Positions 10,778-19,305 of a stretch of 64,000 nucleotides of DNA are shown piece after piece. How positions within the stretch are numbered: the stretch's first letter is position 1; every line of letters starts with the position of its first letter. Below the pieces are notes generated by a model. The model made no database searches. It worked only from the letters and a program-made list of their open reading frames with translations, and was not told the origin of the DNA. Location: contig NZ_JANUHB010000001.1 of the NCBI RefSeq assembly GCF_024756255.1, positions 62,001 to 126,000 on the forward strand, in the 5' to 3' direction. The stretch comes from Massilia agilis. GTDB taxonomy: Bacteria > Pseudomonadota > Gammaproteobacteria > Burkholderiales > Burkholderiaceae_D. The translations under genes and the position numbers were made by a program.

Positions 10778-11701
10778 ATGGCCCACCTGTCCCATCGAAC
10801 TGTCTGTCTCCCCGCCCTCCTCTGCCTGGCGTGGAATGAAGCCCAGGCCAGCGCCTGGGAAGTCCCGACCGCGGCTGGCGCCTGCCTGCTGTGGGTCGTG
10901 GCGTTGGCGAGCGCGTGCTGCCTGTTGCTGCGCCGCTGTTTCCGGATCGAAGAAGAGGTCGAACGCCTGCGCTCGAAGCTGTATGCCGAGCAGCAGCAAC
11001 GTGCCGACACCGAAGCGGCGCTCTCGGAAACGCACGCCGTGCTTTCCCGGCTCGTCCAGCAACAGGGCCGCGAGCGCGACACCGAACGCGGCCGCATCGC
11101 GCGCGACATCCACGACGACCTCGGCCAGACGCTACTCGCGCTGCGCATCGACGTGTCGCTGCTGCAGGTTTCCACCAAAGGCCTGCACCCGGCCATCCAC
11201 GACAAGCTGGGGATGCTGGCCGGGACGCTCGACCACGCACTGCGTTCGCTGCGCGCCGTGCTCAACGACCTGCGACCGCTCGCGCTCGGCGAAGGACTGT
11301 GCGGCGCCATGCAGCGCCAGGTGCGCGAGTTCAGCCGCCTTTCCGGCATCACCCACGAGTTCATCGCCGACGAGCATGCGCTCGAGCTGGCCCAGCGCGA
11401 GCCGGCGCTGGACGTGGTGCTGTACCGCGTGCTGCAGGAGTCATTGACCAACGTGGCGCGCCACTCGCATGCCTCCAAGGTCTGGGTGCGCGTGGCCTGC
11501 GAGGAAGGCTGCGTGTGCCTGCGCATCCAGGACAACGGCGTGGGCATGCCGACCGACCCGGCGCATTATGGCTGCGGCCTGGCCGGCATGCGCGAGCGTA
11601 TCAGCGCGGTGGGCGGCGACCTGCTGGTCGAGAGCGCGCCCGACGCCGGGACCCTGCTGGCGCTGTCCTTACCCCTCGCGCATGAAACCGTGGTGCGGTG
11701 A
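10778..11701 (+). CDS. membrane sensor histidine kinase, HisKA_3 (NarL-partner type)
   Basis: 307 residues from the ATG with CGGAAG eight bases upstream. A hydrophobic segment (about residues 32-52) anchors it, followed by a charged coiled coil (56-105). The HisKA_3 box IARDIHDDLGQTLLALR places the phospho-acceptor at His112. The HATPase shows the N box LQESLTNVARHSHA and DNGVGMP, with GCGLAGMRERI. There is no sizeable periplasmic sensor domain, so the signal may come through the membrane or a partner. No NarL-type response regulator lies next to it, so the cognate regulator is elsewhere. Confidence 0.88.
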   Translation: MAHLSHRTVCLPALLCLAWNEAQASAWEVPTAAGACLLWVVALASACCLLLRRCFRIEEEVERLRSKLYAEQQQRADTEAALSETHAVLSRLVQQQGRERDTERGRIARDIHDDLGQTLLALRIDVSLLQVSTKGLHPAIHDKLGMLAGTLDHALRSLRAVLNDLRPLALGEGLCGAMQRQVREFSRLSGITHEFIADEHALELAQREPALDVVLYRVLQESLTNVARHSHASKVWVRVACEEGCVCLRIQDNGVGMPTDPAHYGCGLAGMRERISAVGGDLLVESAPDAGTLLALSLPLAHETVVR

Positions 11702-11815
11702 ACGCGACCGGTTCCTTCCTTGCTCGGGATCAAGAATCCCAACACTTCCGGGTAGCAAAATCCGACTTGTCAGCAGTCAATTGATTGCTCAACGGACAGA
11801 CAACGAGGATGGCTC

Positions 11816-12811
11816 ATGACCAGCACAACAACAATGTCCCGCCTGATAGAGTCCTCCGCCCAACCGCACGACCGCGCGTTCGCCAACCAGCTGATGGAAA
11901 TGCTGGCGATCCCGGTGTTCGTGCTTGATACCAACTCGCGGGTCATGATCTGGAACCGGGCCTGCGAGCGCCTGACCGGGGTGCCATCCGACGAGATCGT
12001 CGGCACCGACAACCACTGGCGCACCTTCTACGAAGAACCGCGTCCCACGCTGGCCGACCTCGTGATCCAGAACCGGACCGAGGAGATTCGCCAGATCTAT
12101 CCGCGCCAGGCCAAGGTGCAGCCGCTTGGCGCCAACCTGTCGGCCGAAAGCTGGTGCGACATGCCGCGCATGGGCCGGCGCCGCTACCTGGCCGCGGACG
12201 CCAGCCCGATCTACGACCAGCACGGGCGCCTGTCGGCGGTGGTGGAGACGCTGCGCGACCTGACCGATGAGAAGATGGCGCAGATCGCGCTGGAACAGCT
12301 GGCCACGCGTGACGGCCTGACGGGCCTGGCCAACCGCCGCTGCTTTGACGACACCCTGCATGCCGAGTGGGCACGCGCGCTGCGCCAGCACCAGCCGCTG
12401 TCGCTGCTGATGGTCGACGTCGACAACTTCAAGGCCTACAACGACGCCAACGGGCACCTGGGTGGCGACGAATGCCTCAAGCGCATCGCTACCGCGGTGG
12501 CAAGCGAGATGCGCGCCAACGACCTGGTGGCGCGCTACGGCGGAGAAGAATTCGCGGTGATCCTGCCCAACCAGTCGCTCAAGGGTGCCGCCATCGTGGC
12601 CGAGCGCATCCGCTGCCGTGTCGAGAAGCTGCAGGTGCCGAACCGGCTGGCGCCTACCCAGCACGTGACCGTGTCGATTGGCGCCGCGACCGCGATCGCA
12701 TCGCCTGAAAATGATGCGAGCCAGCTGGTGGCGATTGCGGACGCGGCCCTGTACCGGGCCAAGCACATGGGGCGCAACCGGATCAGCTTGCCCATCTCCG
12801 AACCGGCCTAA
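11816..12811 (+). CDS. PAS-GGDEF diguanylate cyclase
   Basis: 331 residues, soluble. A PAS domain covers about residues 22-150 (IPVFVLDTNSRVMIWNRACE...VVETLRDLTDEK), and the GGDEF domain about 160-325. The active site is YGGEEFAVI (GGEEF 242-246), so cyclase activity is expected. An RxxD inhibitory site (RAND, 233-236) lies exactly five residues upstream, predicting product feedback by c-di-GMP. The start has GAGGAT seven bases upstream. It follows the kinase gene by 114 bases on the same strand; whether they are co-transcribed is unclear. Confidence 0.93.
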   Translation: MTSTTTMSRLIESSAQPHDRAFANQLMEMLAIPVFVLDTNSRVMIWNRACERLTGVPSDEIVGTDNHWRTFYEEPRPTLADLVIQNRTEEIRQIYPRQAKVQPLGANLSAESWCDMPRMGRRRYLAADASPIYDQHGRLSAVVETLRDLTDEKMAQIALEQLATRDGLTGLANRRCFDDTLHAEWARALRQHQPLSLLMVDVDNFKAYNDANGHLGGDECLKRIATAVASEMRANDLVARYGGEEFAVILPNQSLKGAAIVAERIRCRVEKLQVPNRLAPTQHVTVSIGAATAIASPENDASQLVAIADAALYRAKHMGRNRISLPISEPA

Positions 12812-12816
12812 AACAA

Positions 12817-12916
12817 CGTCGTCCCCGCGAAGGCGGGGACCCATGGACCGCGTGCCCGAGGCAAGGCCAGCCCGAGCGCAAGCGCAGCATGGGTCCCCGC
12901 CTGCGCGGGGACGACG
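12817..12916. repeat. family B palindromic repeat, copy 3
   Basis: CGTCGTCCCCGCGAAGGCGG followed by GGACCCATGG at the left, and the inverted CATGGGTCCCCGCCTGCGCG ending GGGACGACG at the right, with a 40-base middle. It fills the space between the convergent cyclase and DUF2382 genes, starting six bases after the cyclase stop. It may act as a two-way terminator. Confidence 0.88.
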
Positions 12917-12943
12917 GTTCGATGGCAGACGACCTGGGTTGAC

Positions 12944-14539
12944 TCAGGAAGTCAGACGATCCCAGCCATTACGCACGGCCATCTTGAACCGCTCCCAGCT
13001 CGATGCGCCGGACTCGCCCGGATAGCGGCTGTCCCAGTCGCTGCGCAGGTCGGACTCGACCTCGTCCCACTTGCGGCCACGGTACTTGTCGCTGCGCGCC
13101 ATTTGGTAGCCGTAGTCATAGGCCGGCGCGTAGTCGTCGTAGCTGCCGCCGCTGGTGGCATAGTTGCTGTTCCAGTGCGAACGGCTGGCCTCGTCGTTGG
13201 TGATCCGGTCCCAGCCCTCGCGCACCGATGCCTTGAAGCGCTCCCACGTCGACTGGCCCGGGTGGCGCGCCTCCCAGCTGCTCTTCAGGTCCGATTCGAC
13301 CTCATCCCACTTGCGGCCGCGGTACCTGGTATCGCGCGCCATGTCGGAACCGAAGCTGTAGGCCGGCGCGTAATCGCCGTAGCTGCCGCCGCTGCTGCCG
13401 TAGTTGCTGGTCCAGTGACGGCGGAAATAGTCGTCATCGCTCAGCATCGACGCGCGCGCGCCCAGGTTTTCCACCTGCACCTCGGTGTGGCGCACCGTGT
13501 CGCGGATTTGCTGCTCGCGCTGCGACACCTGCTTGCCGACCACCACTTCCTCGACCACGCGTGCGCTCTTTTCGACCACCGGTTCCTCGGCGGTCTCACG
13601 CATCTCGATGGTCTGCTCCTTGAACGCGCTGGTGTCGCCCGGCGACAGCGGCTGGTCCACGCGGTGGCGCTCGACGTTCACATGCTCCTCGCGCAGCCCG
13701 ATGCTCTCGTTCACCGGCTGCTCGACCACGCGCGAGAACACGCGCACGCCGCCGCGCTGCACTTCGCGCTTGCCCACCTTCAGGCGTTCCTCGACCACCG
13801 GGATGGCCTGGCTCGACGTGTCCCGCTGCAGCGAGCCGGACAGGCCGGTGTCGCGCTGCTCGGCGCCCAGGACACCGGCTTCGGGCCGCAGCGTGCTGCC
13901 CCGCGTGCTGTCCAGTTGCATGCCTTCGGACTGCTGCGAACCGCCGAGCGTGGAACCCTGCAGCGACTCGCCGCTGCGCGACATCGGCTCCTGGTAGGTC
14001 TGGCCCATCGGCACATCCTCGTTCAGCGACTGCTGCGCGAACAGGTTGCGGTCGCCCTCGGACTGCAGCGAGGTGGCGCCCGACTGCTGCATGCCGCCGG
14101 CCCCGCTCATGCGCATCGACTCGGGATGGCCGATCGCGGCGCCGCCCGCCCATTCGGCCGCCTTCTCGTCGATGTCCACCGGGCCGTGGCGCTCGACGAT
14201 GTCGGCGGCGCGTTCCACTTCCGGCTCATCGTCGGCGGTGACGGTCAGCACGTGGTGGCCGCGGCTGACCGCGTCGGAGTAGCGCTGTGCGTGCTCGCTG
14301 TTGTCGGTGCCGAAGATATCGGCGAAGAAGTGCTTGATGCTCGCGCCCAGCCCTTCATGCTCGGTCCCGGTGTTGGCTGCCGTGGCGGTGGTGCTGCCCG
14401 AAACGCTGTCGGTGATCCCGGTCGGGTCGCTGTTGGAGATCTTGATGCAGTCGCGCTTGAAGCCGGCCATCAGCAGGTCGTCCTGGGCGCGGTCGGCGTC
14501 GGCGCGGTTGTCGAACACGGCGATGAGTGTATGTTGCAT
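12944..14539 (-). CDS. DUF2382 (YsnF-type) stress protein with duplicated C-terminal module
   Basis: 531 residues. Residues 1-120 resemble a YflT-like general-stress domain (LIAVFDNRADADRAQDDL). Residues 125-243 are a Ser/Gln/Gly-rich linker, and 245-360 are DUF2382 (IPVVEERLKVGKREVQRGG, VNVERHRVDQPL). The C-terminus carries two near-identical modules at 375-447 and 455-531, each with HWxSNY, GGSYxDYAPAY, YRGRKWDEVESDL and WERFK...GWDR. DUF2382 proteins are linked to stress, but the molecular role is unknown. It precedes a second, short DUF2382 gene in reverse order on the same strand, 15 bases apart. Confidence 0.8.
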   Translation of the reverse strand: MQHTLIAVFDNRADADRAQDDLLMAGFKRDCIKISNSDPTGITDSVSGSTTATAANTGTEHEGLGASIKHFFADIFGTDNSEHAQRYSDAVSRGHHVLTVTADDEPEVERAADIVERHGPVDIDEKAAEWAGGAAIGHPESMRMSGAGGMQQSGATSLQSEGDRNLFAQQSLNEDVPMGQTYQEPMSRSGESLQGSTLGGSQQSEGMQLDSTRGSTLRPEAGVLGAEQRDTGLSGSLQRDTSSQAIPVVEERLKVGKREVQRGGVRVFSRVVEQPVNESIGLREEHVNVERHRVDQPLSPGDTSAFKEQTIEMRETAEEPVVEKSARVVEEVVVGKQVSQREQQIRDTVRHTEVQVENLGARASMLSDDDYFRRHWTSNYGSSGGSYGDYAPAYSFGSDMARDTRYRGRKWDEVESDLKSSWEARHPGQSTWERFKASVREGWDRITNDEASRSHWNSNYATSGGSYDDYAPAYDYGYQMARSDKYRGRKWDEVESDLRSDWDSRYPGESGASSWERFKMAVRNGWDRLTS

Positions 14540-14554
14540 GATTTCCTCCTTGGG

Positions 14555-14983
14555 TTAGCGGGGTGGGAGTGGCGCTGCCGCTTCGTCGAAGCGTTCGATG
14601 CTGACCTGCTCCGACCTGACCATGACGGTTTCCTGGTGGCGCTCCTCGCGCCGGTTGCGCGTGATGTGAAGCTCTTCCTTGATGCGCACGCGCCGCTCGA
14701 CCACCAGCACTTCCTCGAGCACCGGCACGACCAGCGTGTCGCCTTCGTACCGCACAGCGGGAGCCTCGCCGGCCCCGACTACACGGTCGACCGGTACCCG
14801 GCGCACGTCCACCTCATCGTGAATGAGGCGTTCGTCGATGGCCACCGGATGTTCGGCCACGGTCTTGTGGATGCGCACGCCGCGGCCGGTGTCGACCGTG
14901 CGTGTGTCCAGTGCGAGCTGTTCCTCGATCACGGGAACCTTGAGCGCATCGCTTTCGGCTTGCTGCTGCGGGCTGTCTGCCAT
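14555..14983 (-). CDS. short DUF2382 (YsnF/AvaK-type) protein
   Basis: 142 residues, almost entirely one DUF2382 unit: VPVIEEQLALDTRTVDTGR, RVPVDRVV and VVPVLEEVLVVERRVRIKEE repeat the VPV-EE pattern twice. It is soluble and highly charged. Its stop is 15 bases before the start of the larger DUF2382 gene, so the two are likely co-transcribed, perhaps as a stress-induced pair. A 146-bp divergent spacer separates it from the PHA synthase. The function of this domain is not known. Confidence 0.78.
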   Translation of the reverse strand: MADSPQQQAESDALKVPVIEEQLALDTRTVDTGRGVRIHKTVAEHPVAIDERLIHDEVDVRRVPVDRVVGAGEAPAVRYEGDTLVVPVLEEVLVVERRVRIKEELHITRNRREERHQETVMVRSEQVSIERFDEAAAPLPPR

Positions 14984-15129
14984 CGAACGGGCTCCGAAGT
15001 GGTTGCGCGAGACCGACCGAGATTACCCCAAAGCCGCCTTGTGCCGCGCACCATTGAGACCGATCAAGTTTGCGCCAGCTCCGCGCGCGATGCTGGATCC
15101 CTCGCGCCTTGCACGGGTTGGGAGAACAC

Positions 15130-16932
15130 ATGGAAACGCCACCGCCGATCCCCGGTATCCCCTGGCCGCCGCCGCAAATTGGCGGCGCCCAGCGCCACCA
15201 GGACATGGTCGCCATGCACACCAGCGTGCCGGAGCCGCCAAGCGACGCGGACCGGCTGCTGCACGCGCTGATCGGCCACGCCACGCACGGCATTTCACCC
15301 ACCAGCCTGGCGCTGGCCGCGTTCGACTGGCTGCTACACCTGGCGCAGGCGCCCGCCAAATGGCAGCGCCTGGCCGAAAAGGCCTGGCACAAGGACATCC
15401 GGTGGTGGGACTACGCGGTGCGCAGCTCGCTCGGCATGCAGGTACCGCCCTGCATCAAGCCGCTGCCGCAAGACCGCCGCTTCGTCAACGAGCTGTGGCA
15501 GCAGTGGCCGTACAACCTGCTGCAGCAAGCCTTCCTGCTGAACCAGCAGTGGTGGTACAACGCCACCACCGGCGTGGACGGCGTTACCCGCCACCACGAG
15601 CAGGTGGTCTCGTTCGCCGCGCGCCAGCTGCTCGACATGGTGTCGCCGCTGAATTTCGTCGCCACCAACCCGGAGGTGATGGCCACCACCATCGCCGAGC
15701 ACGGCCTCAATTTCGTGCGCGGGGCGGGCTACATGGTGGATGACATCCACCGCGCATTGACCGGCAAGCCGCCCGCCGGCGCCGAAAAATTCCGGCCTGG
15801 CCACGAGGTCGCCGTCACCCCCGGCGAAGTGGTGTACCGCAACGGCCTGATCGAACTCATCCAGTACAAGCCCGCCACCCCCACCGTGTACGCCGAGCCG
15901 GTGCTGATCGTGCCGGCGTGGATCATGAAGTACTACATCCTCGACCTGTCGCCGCACAACTCGCTGGTGCGCTACCTCGTCGAGCAGGGGCACACGGTGT
16001 TCATCATCTCGTGGCACAACCCCACCGCGGAAAACCGCGAGCTGAACCTGAACGACTACCTCGAGGACGGGGTGCTGGCCGCGATCGACGTCGTGCGCGC
16101 GCTGGTGCCCGGGCAGCCGATCAACGCCGCCGGCTACTGTTTGGGCGGCACGCTGCTGTCGATGGCGGCGGCGGCGCTGGCCTGTGCCGACCGCAAGATC
16201 CTGGGCAGCATGACCCTGCTGGCGGCGCAGACCGATTTCTCCGAGGCCGGCGAATTGCAGCTCTTCATCGATGAAAGCCAGGTCACCTGGCTGGAAGACC
16301 TGATGTGGGAACAGGGCTACCTGGACAACCGGCAAATGGCGGGGGCATTCCGGCTGCTGCGCACCAACGACCTGGTGTGGTCGATCGCAGTGGAGCAATA
16401 CCTGCTGGGGCGGCGCCCACCCATGAACGACCTGATGGCATGGAACACCGACACCACGCGCATGCCCTACCGCATGCACAGCGACTACCTGCGCCACCTG
16501 TTCCTGCACAACGACCTGTTCGCGGGCCGCTACCGGGTTGGCGGCAAGCCGATCGCGCTCACCGACATCGAACTGCCGATCTTCGCGGTGGCAACCATCA
16601 CCGACCACGTTTCGCCCTGGCGTTCAGTGCACCGGATCCACCTGCTCTCCGGCTGCGACGTTTCGTTCGTGCTCACCAGTGGCGGGCATAACGCCGGCAT
16701 CGTCAGCGAGCCGGGCCACCGGGGACGCCACTACTACAGCCTCGATCGCCATCGCGGCGACTGCTACATCGACGCCGATGCCTGGCTGGCCGAGGCGCGC
16801 CTGCACGACGGCTCGTGGTGGCCGGCCTGGGCTGCCTGGCTGGGCCGGCACACGCGTGGCGCCCGGGTGCCGGCGCGCCCGGTCGGTCCCTCGCTGGCGG
16901 CGGCACCGGGCACCTACGTGCTGGAGCGCTAG
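15130..16932 (+). CDS. phaC: poly(3-hydroxyalkanoate) synthase, class I-like
   Basis: 600 residues from an ATG with GGGAG seven bases upstream. PHA synthase polymerises hydroxyacyl-CoA on the surface of PHA granules. The lipase-like box is AGYCLGG with catalytic Cys337; Asp492 is in TDHVSPW and His520 in SGGHNAG, spaced as in class I PhaC (Cys319/Asp480/His508 in Cupriavidus necator). WHNPTAENRELNLNDY is also typical. No phaA, phaB, phaR or phasin gene lies nearby, so this is an orphan synthase, possibly a second copy. It ends about 20 bases before a family A repeat. Confidence 0.92.
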   Translation: METPPPIPGIPWPPPQIGGAQRHQDMVAMHTSVPEPPSDADRLLHALIGHATHGISPTSLALAAFDWLLHLAQAPAKWQRLAEKAWHKDIRWWDYAVRSSLGMQVPPCIKPLPQDRRFVNELWQQWPYNLLQQAFLLNQQWWYNATTGVDGVTRHHEQVVSFAARQLLDMVSPLNFVATNPEVMATTIAEHGLNFVRGAGYMVDDIHRALTGKPPAGAEKFRPGHEVAVTPGEVVYRNGLIELIQYKPATPTVYAEPVLIVPAWIMKYYILDLSPHNSLVRYLVEQGHTVFIISWHNPTAENRELNLNDYLEDGVLAAIDVVRALVPGQPINAAGYCLGGTLLSMAAAALACADRKILGSMTLLAAQTDFSEAGELQLFIDESQVTWLEDLMWEQGYLDNRQMAGAFRLLRTNDLVWSIAVEQYLLGRRPPMNDLMAWNTDTTRMPYRMHSDYLRHLFLHNDLFAGRYRVGGKPIALTDIELPIFAVATITDHVSPWRSVHRIHLLSGCDVSFVLTSGGHNAGIVSEPGHRGRHYYSLDRHRGDCYIDADAWLAEARLHDGSWWPAWAAWLGRHTRGARVPARPVGPSLAAAPGTYVLER

Positions 16933-16954
16933 CCGCCCGGACCCGGCGCGCCGT

Positions 16955-17068
16955 GTAGGGTGGGCGGGTCTCCCGCCCACGCGTTCAGTTCATGCATTCA
17001 CAGTGGTGGCGCCTGTGTGGTTTGCCTGGGCCGCCTGAACGCGTGGGCAGGAAACCTGCCCACCCTAC
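16955..17068. repeat. family A palindromic repeat, copy 2
   Basis: GTAGGGTGGGCGGGTCTCCC then GCCCACGCGTTCA at the left; GAACGCGTGGGCAGGAAACC then TGCCCACCCTAC at the right, with a longer middle of about 50 bases. It lies between the convergent phaC and 86-residue genes. Its final CTA (17065-17067) read on the minus strand is the TAG stop of the 86-residue gene, so element and gene overlap. Confidence 0.88.
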
Positions 17069-17325
17069 GCGAACGGGTTGTCCACGCGCTTGACGTTTGG
17101 CGGCGGCAAGCGCTCGGGCAGATCGCGTCCCTCCAGCGCCGCAACCACCTTGCCAAGCAGCTCGTGCAGCACCCGGGCGGCAGCCAGGCCTGCCTGGTCG
17201 GCCGTCAGGTCGATGTCGCCGGACAGTGTGATCCGGTCCAGCCGGTTTTCGGCGGTCAGCCCGCCGACCTGCAGCACGTCCGCTTCGTTTGCAAACGGCA
17301 CAAAAGAACTCTTCTTGTTTGCCAT
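17065..17325 (-). CDS. 86-residue protein of unknown function
   Basis: Soluble, no signal peptide. The start has a strong ribosome site, AAGGAGAGG, five bases before ATG, and lies only 12 bases after the stop of the nuclease gene, so the two are co-transcribed. Visible features are an acidic middle (RLDRITLSGDIDLTADQ) and a helical stretch AARVLHELLGKVVAALE, ending RLPPPNVKRVDNPFA. Nothing matches a family I know. Its TAG stop is contributed by a family A repeat. A cytosolic partner or inhibitor of the exported nuclease is conceivable but unsupported. Confidence 0.7.
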   Translation of the reverse strand: MANKKSSFVPFANEADVLQVGGLTAENRLDRITLSGDIDLTADQAGLAAARVLHELLGKVVAALEGRDLPERLPPPNVKRVDNPFA

Positions 17326-17337
17326 TACCTCTCCTTG

Positions 17338-18114
17338 TTACAGCCGGCGCCGCTCGCCCTGGCGCACCTTGGGCAGGCGCAGCATGCGCTCCTTCTGCTG
17401 TGCGCTCAGCGAAGGCAACAGGTCGATGCCGACCATGCGCTCCAGCTCCGGGATCGACAGCACCTGCGGCTCTGCGCCGGCCTCGTTGGCGACGAACCAT
17501 GCCGCGCCGGCCTGCTGGCGGGGACTGTACACCACCTTGTACAAATGGCTCGGCACGATCACGTTACCCACCTTGCGCAGCTGGGCGCCCAGGAATGCCG
17601 GTCCCGTGATGACGTACAGCGATCCCTCCTTCTTCGCCATCTTGCGCACCGCGCCCTCGATGCCGGCCCAGACATGACGGTTGTTGTCGCCATCCTGCGG
17701 CACCATGTTGGCCAGCGTAAAACTCTCGTGCTGGCTGTCGCGGTCCGGCATGTCGCCGTTGGGCGCCATATGGCCGCGGTCAAAGCCGCTGCGCGCGTAG
17801 TCCGCCAGTTCCGCGCGCTGCGCCGGCGGCAGCCGCGGTTCGGCATGGAAGGTGTTCTCGCGCGTCAGGCCCTGGGCGGCCAGCACGTTCTCGGCACGCA
17901 GGTGTTCGGCGGACCACAGCGGGGTGCGCGTCACGCCCGAATGCATCACCCCGAACTCGCCATAGCACAGTTCGCGGGTACCGTTCGCCAGCTTGGGGTT
18001 GTGGATTTCGGGCAGGCGCCCGCCGACGTAATGGGACGGGCAATCGCCGGCCACGGCAACGCCCACAAACGAGGACAGCAGCGCGGCGGCGAGCATCAGT
18101 TTCGGAGACAGCAT
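17338..18114 (-). CDS. exported DNA/RNA non-specific endonuclease (NUC1/Serratia type)
   Basis: 258 residues from an ATG giving a clear signal peptide (LMLAAALLSSFVGVAVAG). The beta-beta-alpha metal nuclease signature is SGFDRGHMAPNGDMP, with the catalytic His in DRGH, and the metal-ligand Asn in LANMVPQDGDNNRHVWAG. Such enzymes degrade DNA and RNA outside the cytoplasm for nutrient scavenging or defence. CPSHYVGGRLPE after the signal is common in periplasmic relatives. A longer in-frame start upstream lacks a signal at the N-terminus and was not chosen. It leads a two-gene unit with the 86-residue protein. Confidence 0.9.
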   Translation of the reverse strand: MLSPKLMLAAALLSSFVGVAVAGDCPSHYVGGRLPEIHNPKLANGTRELCYGEFGVMHSGVTRTPLWSAEHLRAENVLAAQGLTRENTFHAEPRLPPAQRAELADYARSGFDRGHMAPNGDMPDRDSQHESFTLANMVPQDGDNNRHVWAGIEGAVRKMAKKEGSLYVITGPAFLGAQLRKVGNVIVPSHLYKVVYSPRQQAGAAWFVANEAGAEPQVLSIPELERMVGIDLLPSLSAQQKERMLRLPKVRQGERRRL

Positions 18115-18319
18115 ATTTCTCTGGATTCGTGCGACGCAGAATTTTACAACCCAGCAATGTGACTTCGAGGAAATATTTTTCTGACACACAATTTACATTT
18201 AAGATACAATTGCCTGGCGTGCCATCCACAACACGGCGCGCACGATTGAAAAGGCAGAGCTTTCCTTGATGCTCTAGAATCCGATTCTTTTTGATATTTC
18301 CATACCGGAACTTCTGGCG

Positions 18320-18712
18320 ATGGATAGAGCCACATTCTCGGAGGACCTGCGGCGCTTCGTGCTTACCAGCATTCCGTCAGTCCCCTTCCTCGAGGCATTG
18401 TTGCTGCTGCGGGCCGATCCCCGCCAGCAGTGGCATGCCGACACGCTGGCGCGCCGCCTGTACATCTCGGAACGGGTCGCGCACGGGCTGCTCGAGGCGC
18501 TGTGCACGGCCGGCATGGCCGGACCGTGCGAGCCGGCCGCCACCGGCTGCTACCGCTACCAGCCGGCGTCGCCGGCGCTGCAGTCGCGCATCGACGCGCT
18601 GGCCGAGCTGTACGCACGCCATCTCGTCGAAGTCACCAACCTGATCCACTCCTCACTCGACCGCAAGGCGCAGCAATTTGCCGACGCTTTCAGATGGCGA
18701 AAGGACTCCTGA
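18320..18712 (+). CDS. 130-residue winged-helix-like protein
   Basis: Soluble. Residues 20-80 resemble a small winged helix: a first helix SVPFLEALLLLRADPRQQW, then TLARRLYISERVAHGLLEAL as a candidate recognition helix, then a GCYRYQP wing. A C-terminal helix (about 88-125) may dimerise. The plan looks like a transcriptional regulator, but no family name is certain. It is followed after one base by the GTG of a membrane protein gene, and then by a second one, making a compact three-gene operon. Upstream is an AT-rich 205-bp divergent spacer shared with the nuclease gene, which likely holds both promoters. Confidence 0.7.
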   Translation: MDRATFSEDLRRFVLTSIPSVPFLEALLLLRADPRQQWHADTLARRLYISERVAHGLLEALCTAGMAGPCEPAATGCYRYQPASPALQSRIDALAELYARHLVEVTNLIHSSLDRKAQQFADAFRWRKDS

Positions 18713-18713
18713 C

Positions 18714-18971
18714 GTGGCGGAAACCATCTACATCCTGTGCACCCTGACCTCACTGGCCTGCTGCTGGCTGCTGTTCGGCAGTTACCGCCGTACCGGCCAC
18801 CGCCTGCTGTTCTGGAGCGGCTCATGCTTTGCGGTGATGACCTTGAACAACCTGTTGCTGCTGCTGGACAAGGTGGTGTTCCCGGACATCGACTTCCTGT
18901 TCGGGCGCCTGGGCTCGGCCCTGCTTGCCCTGCTGCTCCTGCTGTACGGCCTGATCTATGAGAAGGAATGA
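18714..18971 (+). CDS. small membrane protein, DUF5985-like
   Basis: 85 residues starting at GTG one base after the previous stop; AAAGGAC lies upstream inside the previous gene. It has three hydrophobic segments: about 4-21, 29-50 and 60-80. GYRRTGHRLLFWS-like loop (SYRRTGHRLLFWSGS) is shared in pattern with the next gene's RFWRNTSDRFFLYF. As I recall, this matches the DUF5985 family of tiny paired membrane proteins with no known role. Translation is probably coupled to the upstream regulator-like gene. Confidence 0.72.
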   Translation: MAETIYILCTLTSLACCWLLFGSYRRTGHRLLFWSGSCFAVMTLNNLLLLLDKVVFPDIDFLFGRLGSALLALLLLLYGLIYEKE

Positions 18972-18974
18972 GCC

Positions 18975-19241
18975 ATGACCGACCTGCTCACCGGCGCGAT
19001 CGCGATGGCCTCGCTGGTCATCGCCCTGTTCTTCCTGCGCTTCTGGCGCAACACGAGCGACCGCTTCTTTTTGTATTTCGCGCTGTCCTTCTTCATCGAA
19101 GGGCTGCACCGGGTGTACTCGGCGCTGCACGACGACGGCGGCGAGGACTCGCCGCTGCATTACCTGATCCGATTGTTGGCGTATGGACTGATCTTGTGGG
19201 CAATCCTCGAAAAGAACCTGCCGCGCGCGAAGACGCGCTAG
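18975..19241 (+). CDS. small membrane protein, DUF5985-like (second copy)
   Basis: 88 residues, three hydrophobic segments (about 4-20, 29-46 and 64-80). AGAAGGAA precedes the ATG, which comes three bases after the previous stop. The pattern FFLRFWRNTSDRFFLYFALSF then YLIRLLAYGLILWAILEKN is typical of DUF5985 as I remember it, and mirrors the preceding protein, suggesting an old duplication or an obligate hetero-pair. Function is unknown. Confidence 0.75.
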   Translation: MTDLLTGAIAMASLVIALFFLRFWRNTSDRFFLYFALSFFIEGLHRVYSALHDDGGEDSPLHYLIRLLAYGLILWAILEKNLPRAKTR

Positions 19242-19305
19242 CGTGCGCCTTGCCAAACCTTCATCGCGCGATAATCGCGCCCATCACCCGCGCATGGAGG
19301 ACAGC

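Noticed and set aside
13103..15271. 722-codon open frame opposite the DUF2382 genes
   Set aside because: Composition (His, Arg, Ala, Val rich) is typical of antisense translation of charged proteins. It spans two genes and a divergent promoter region.
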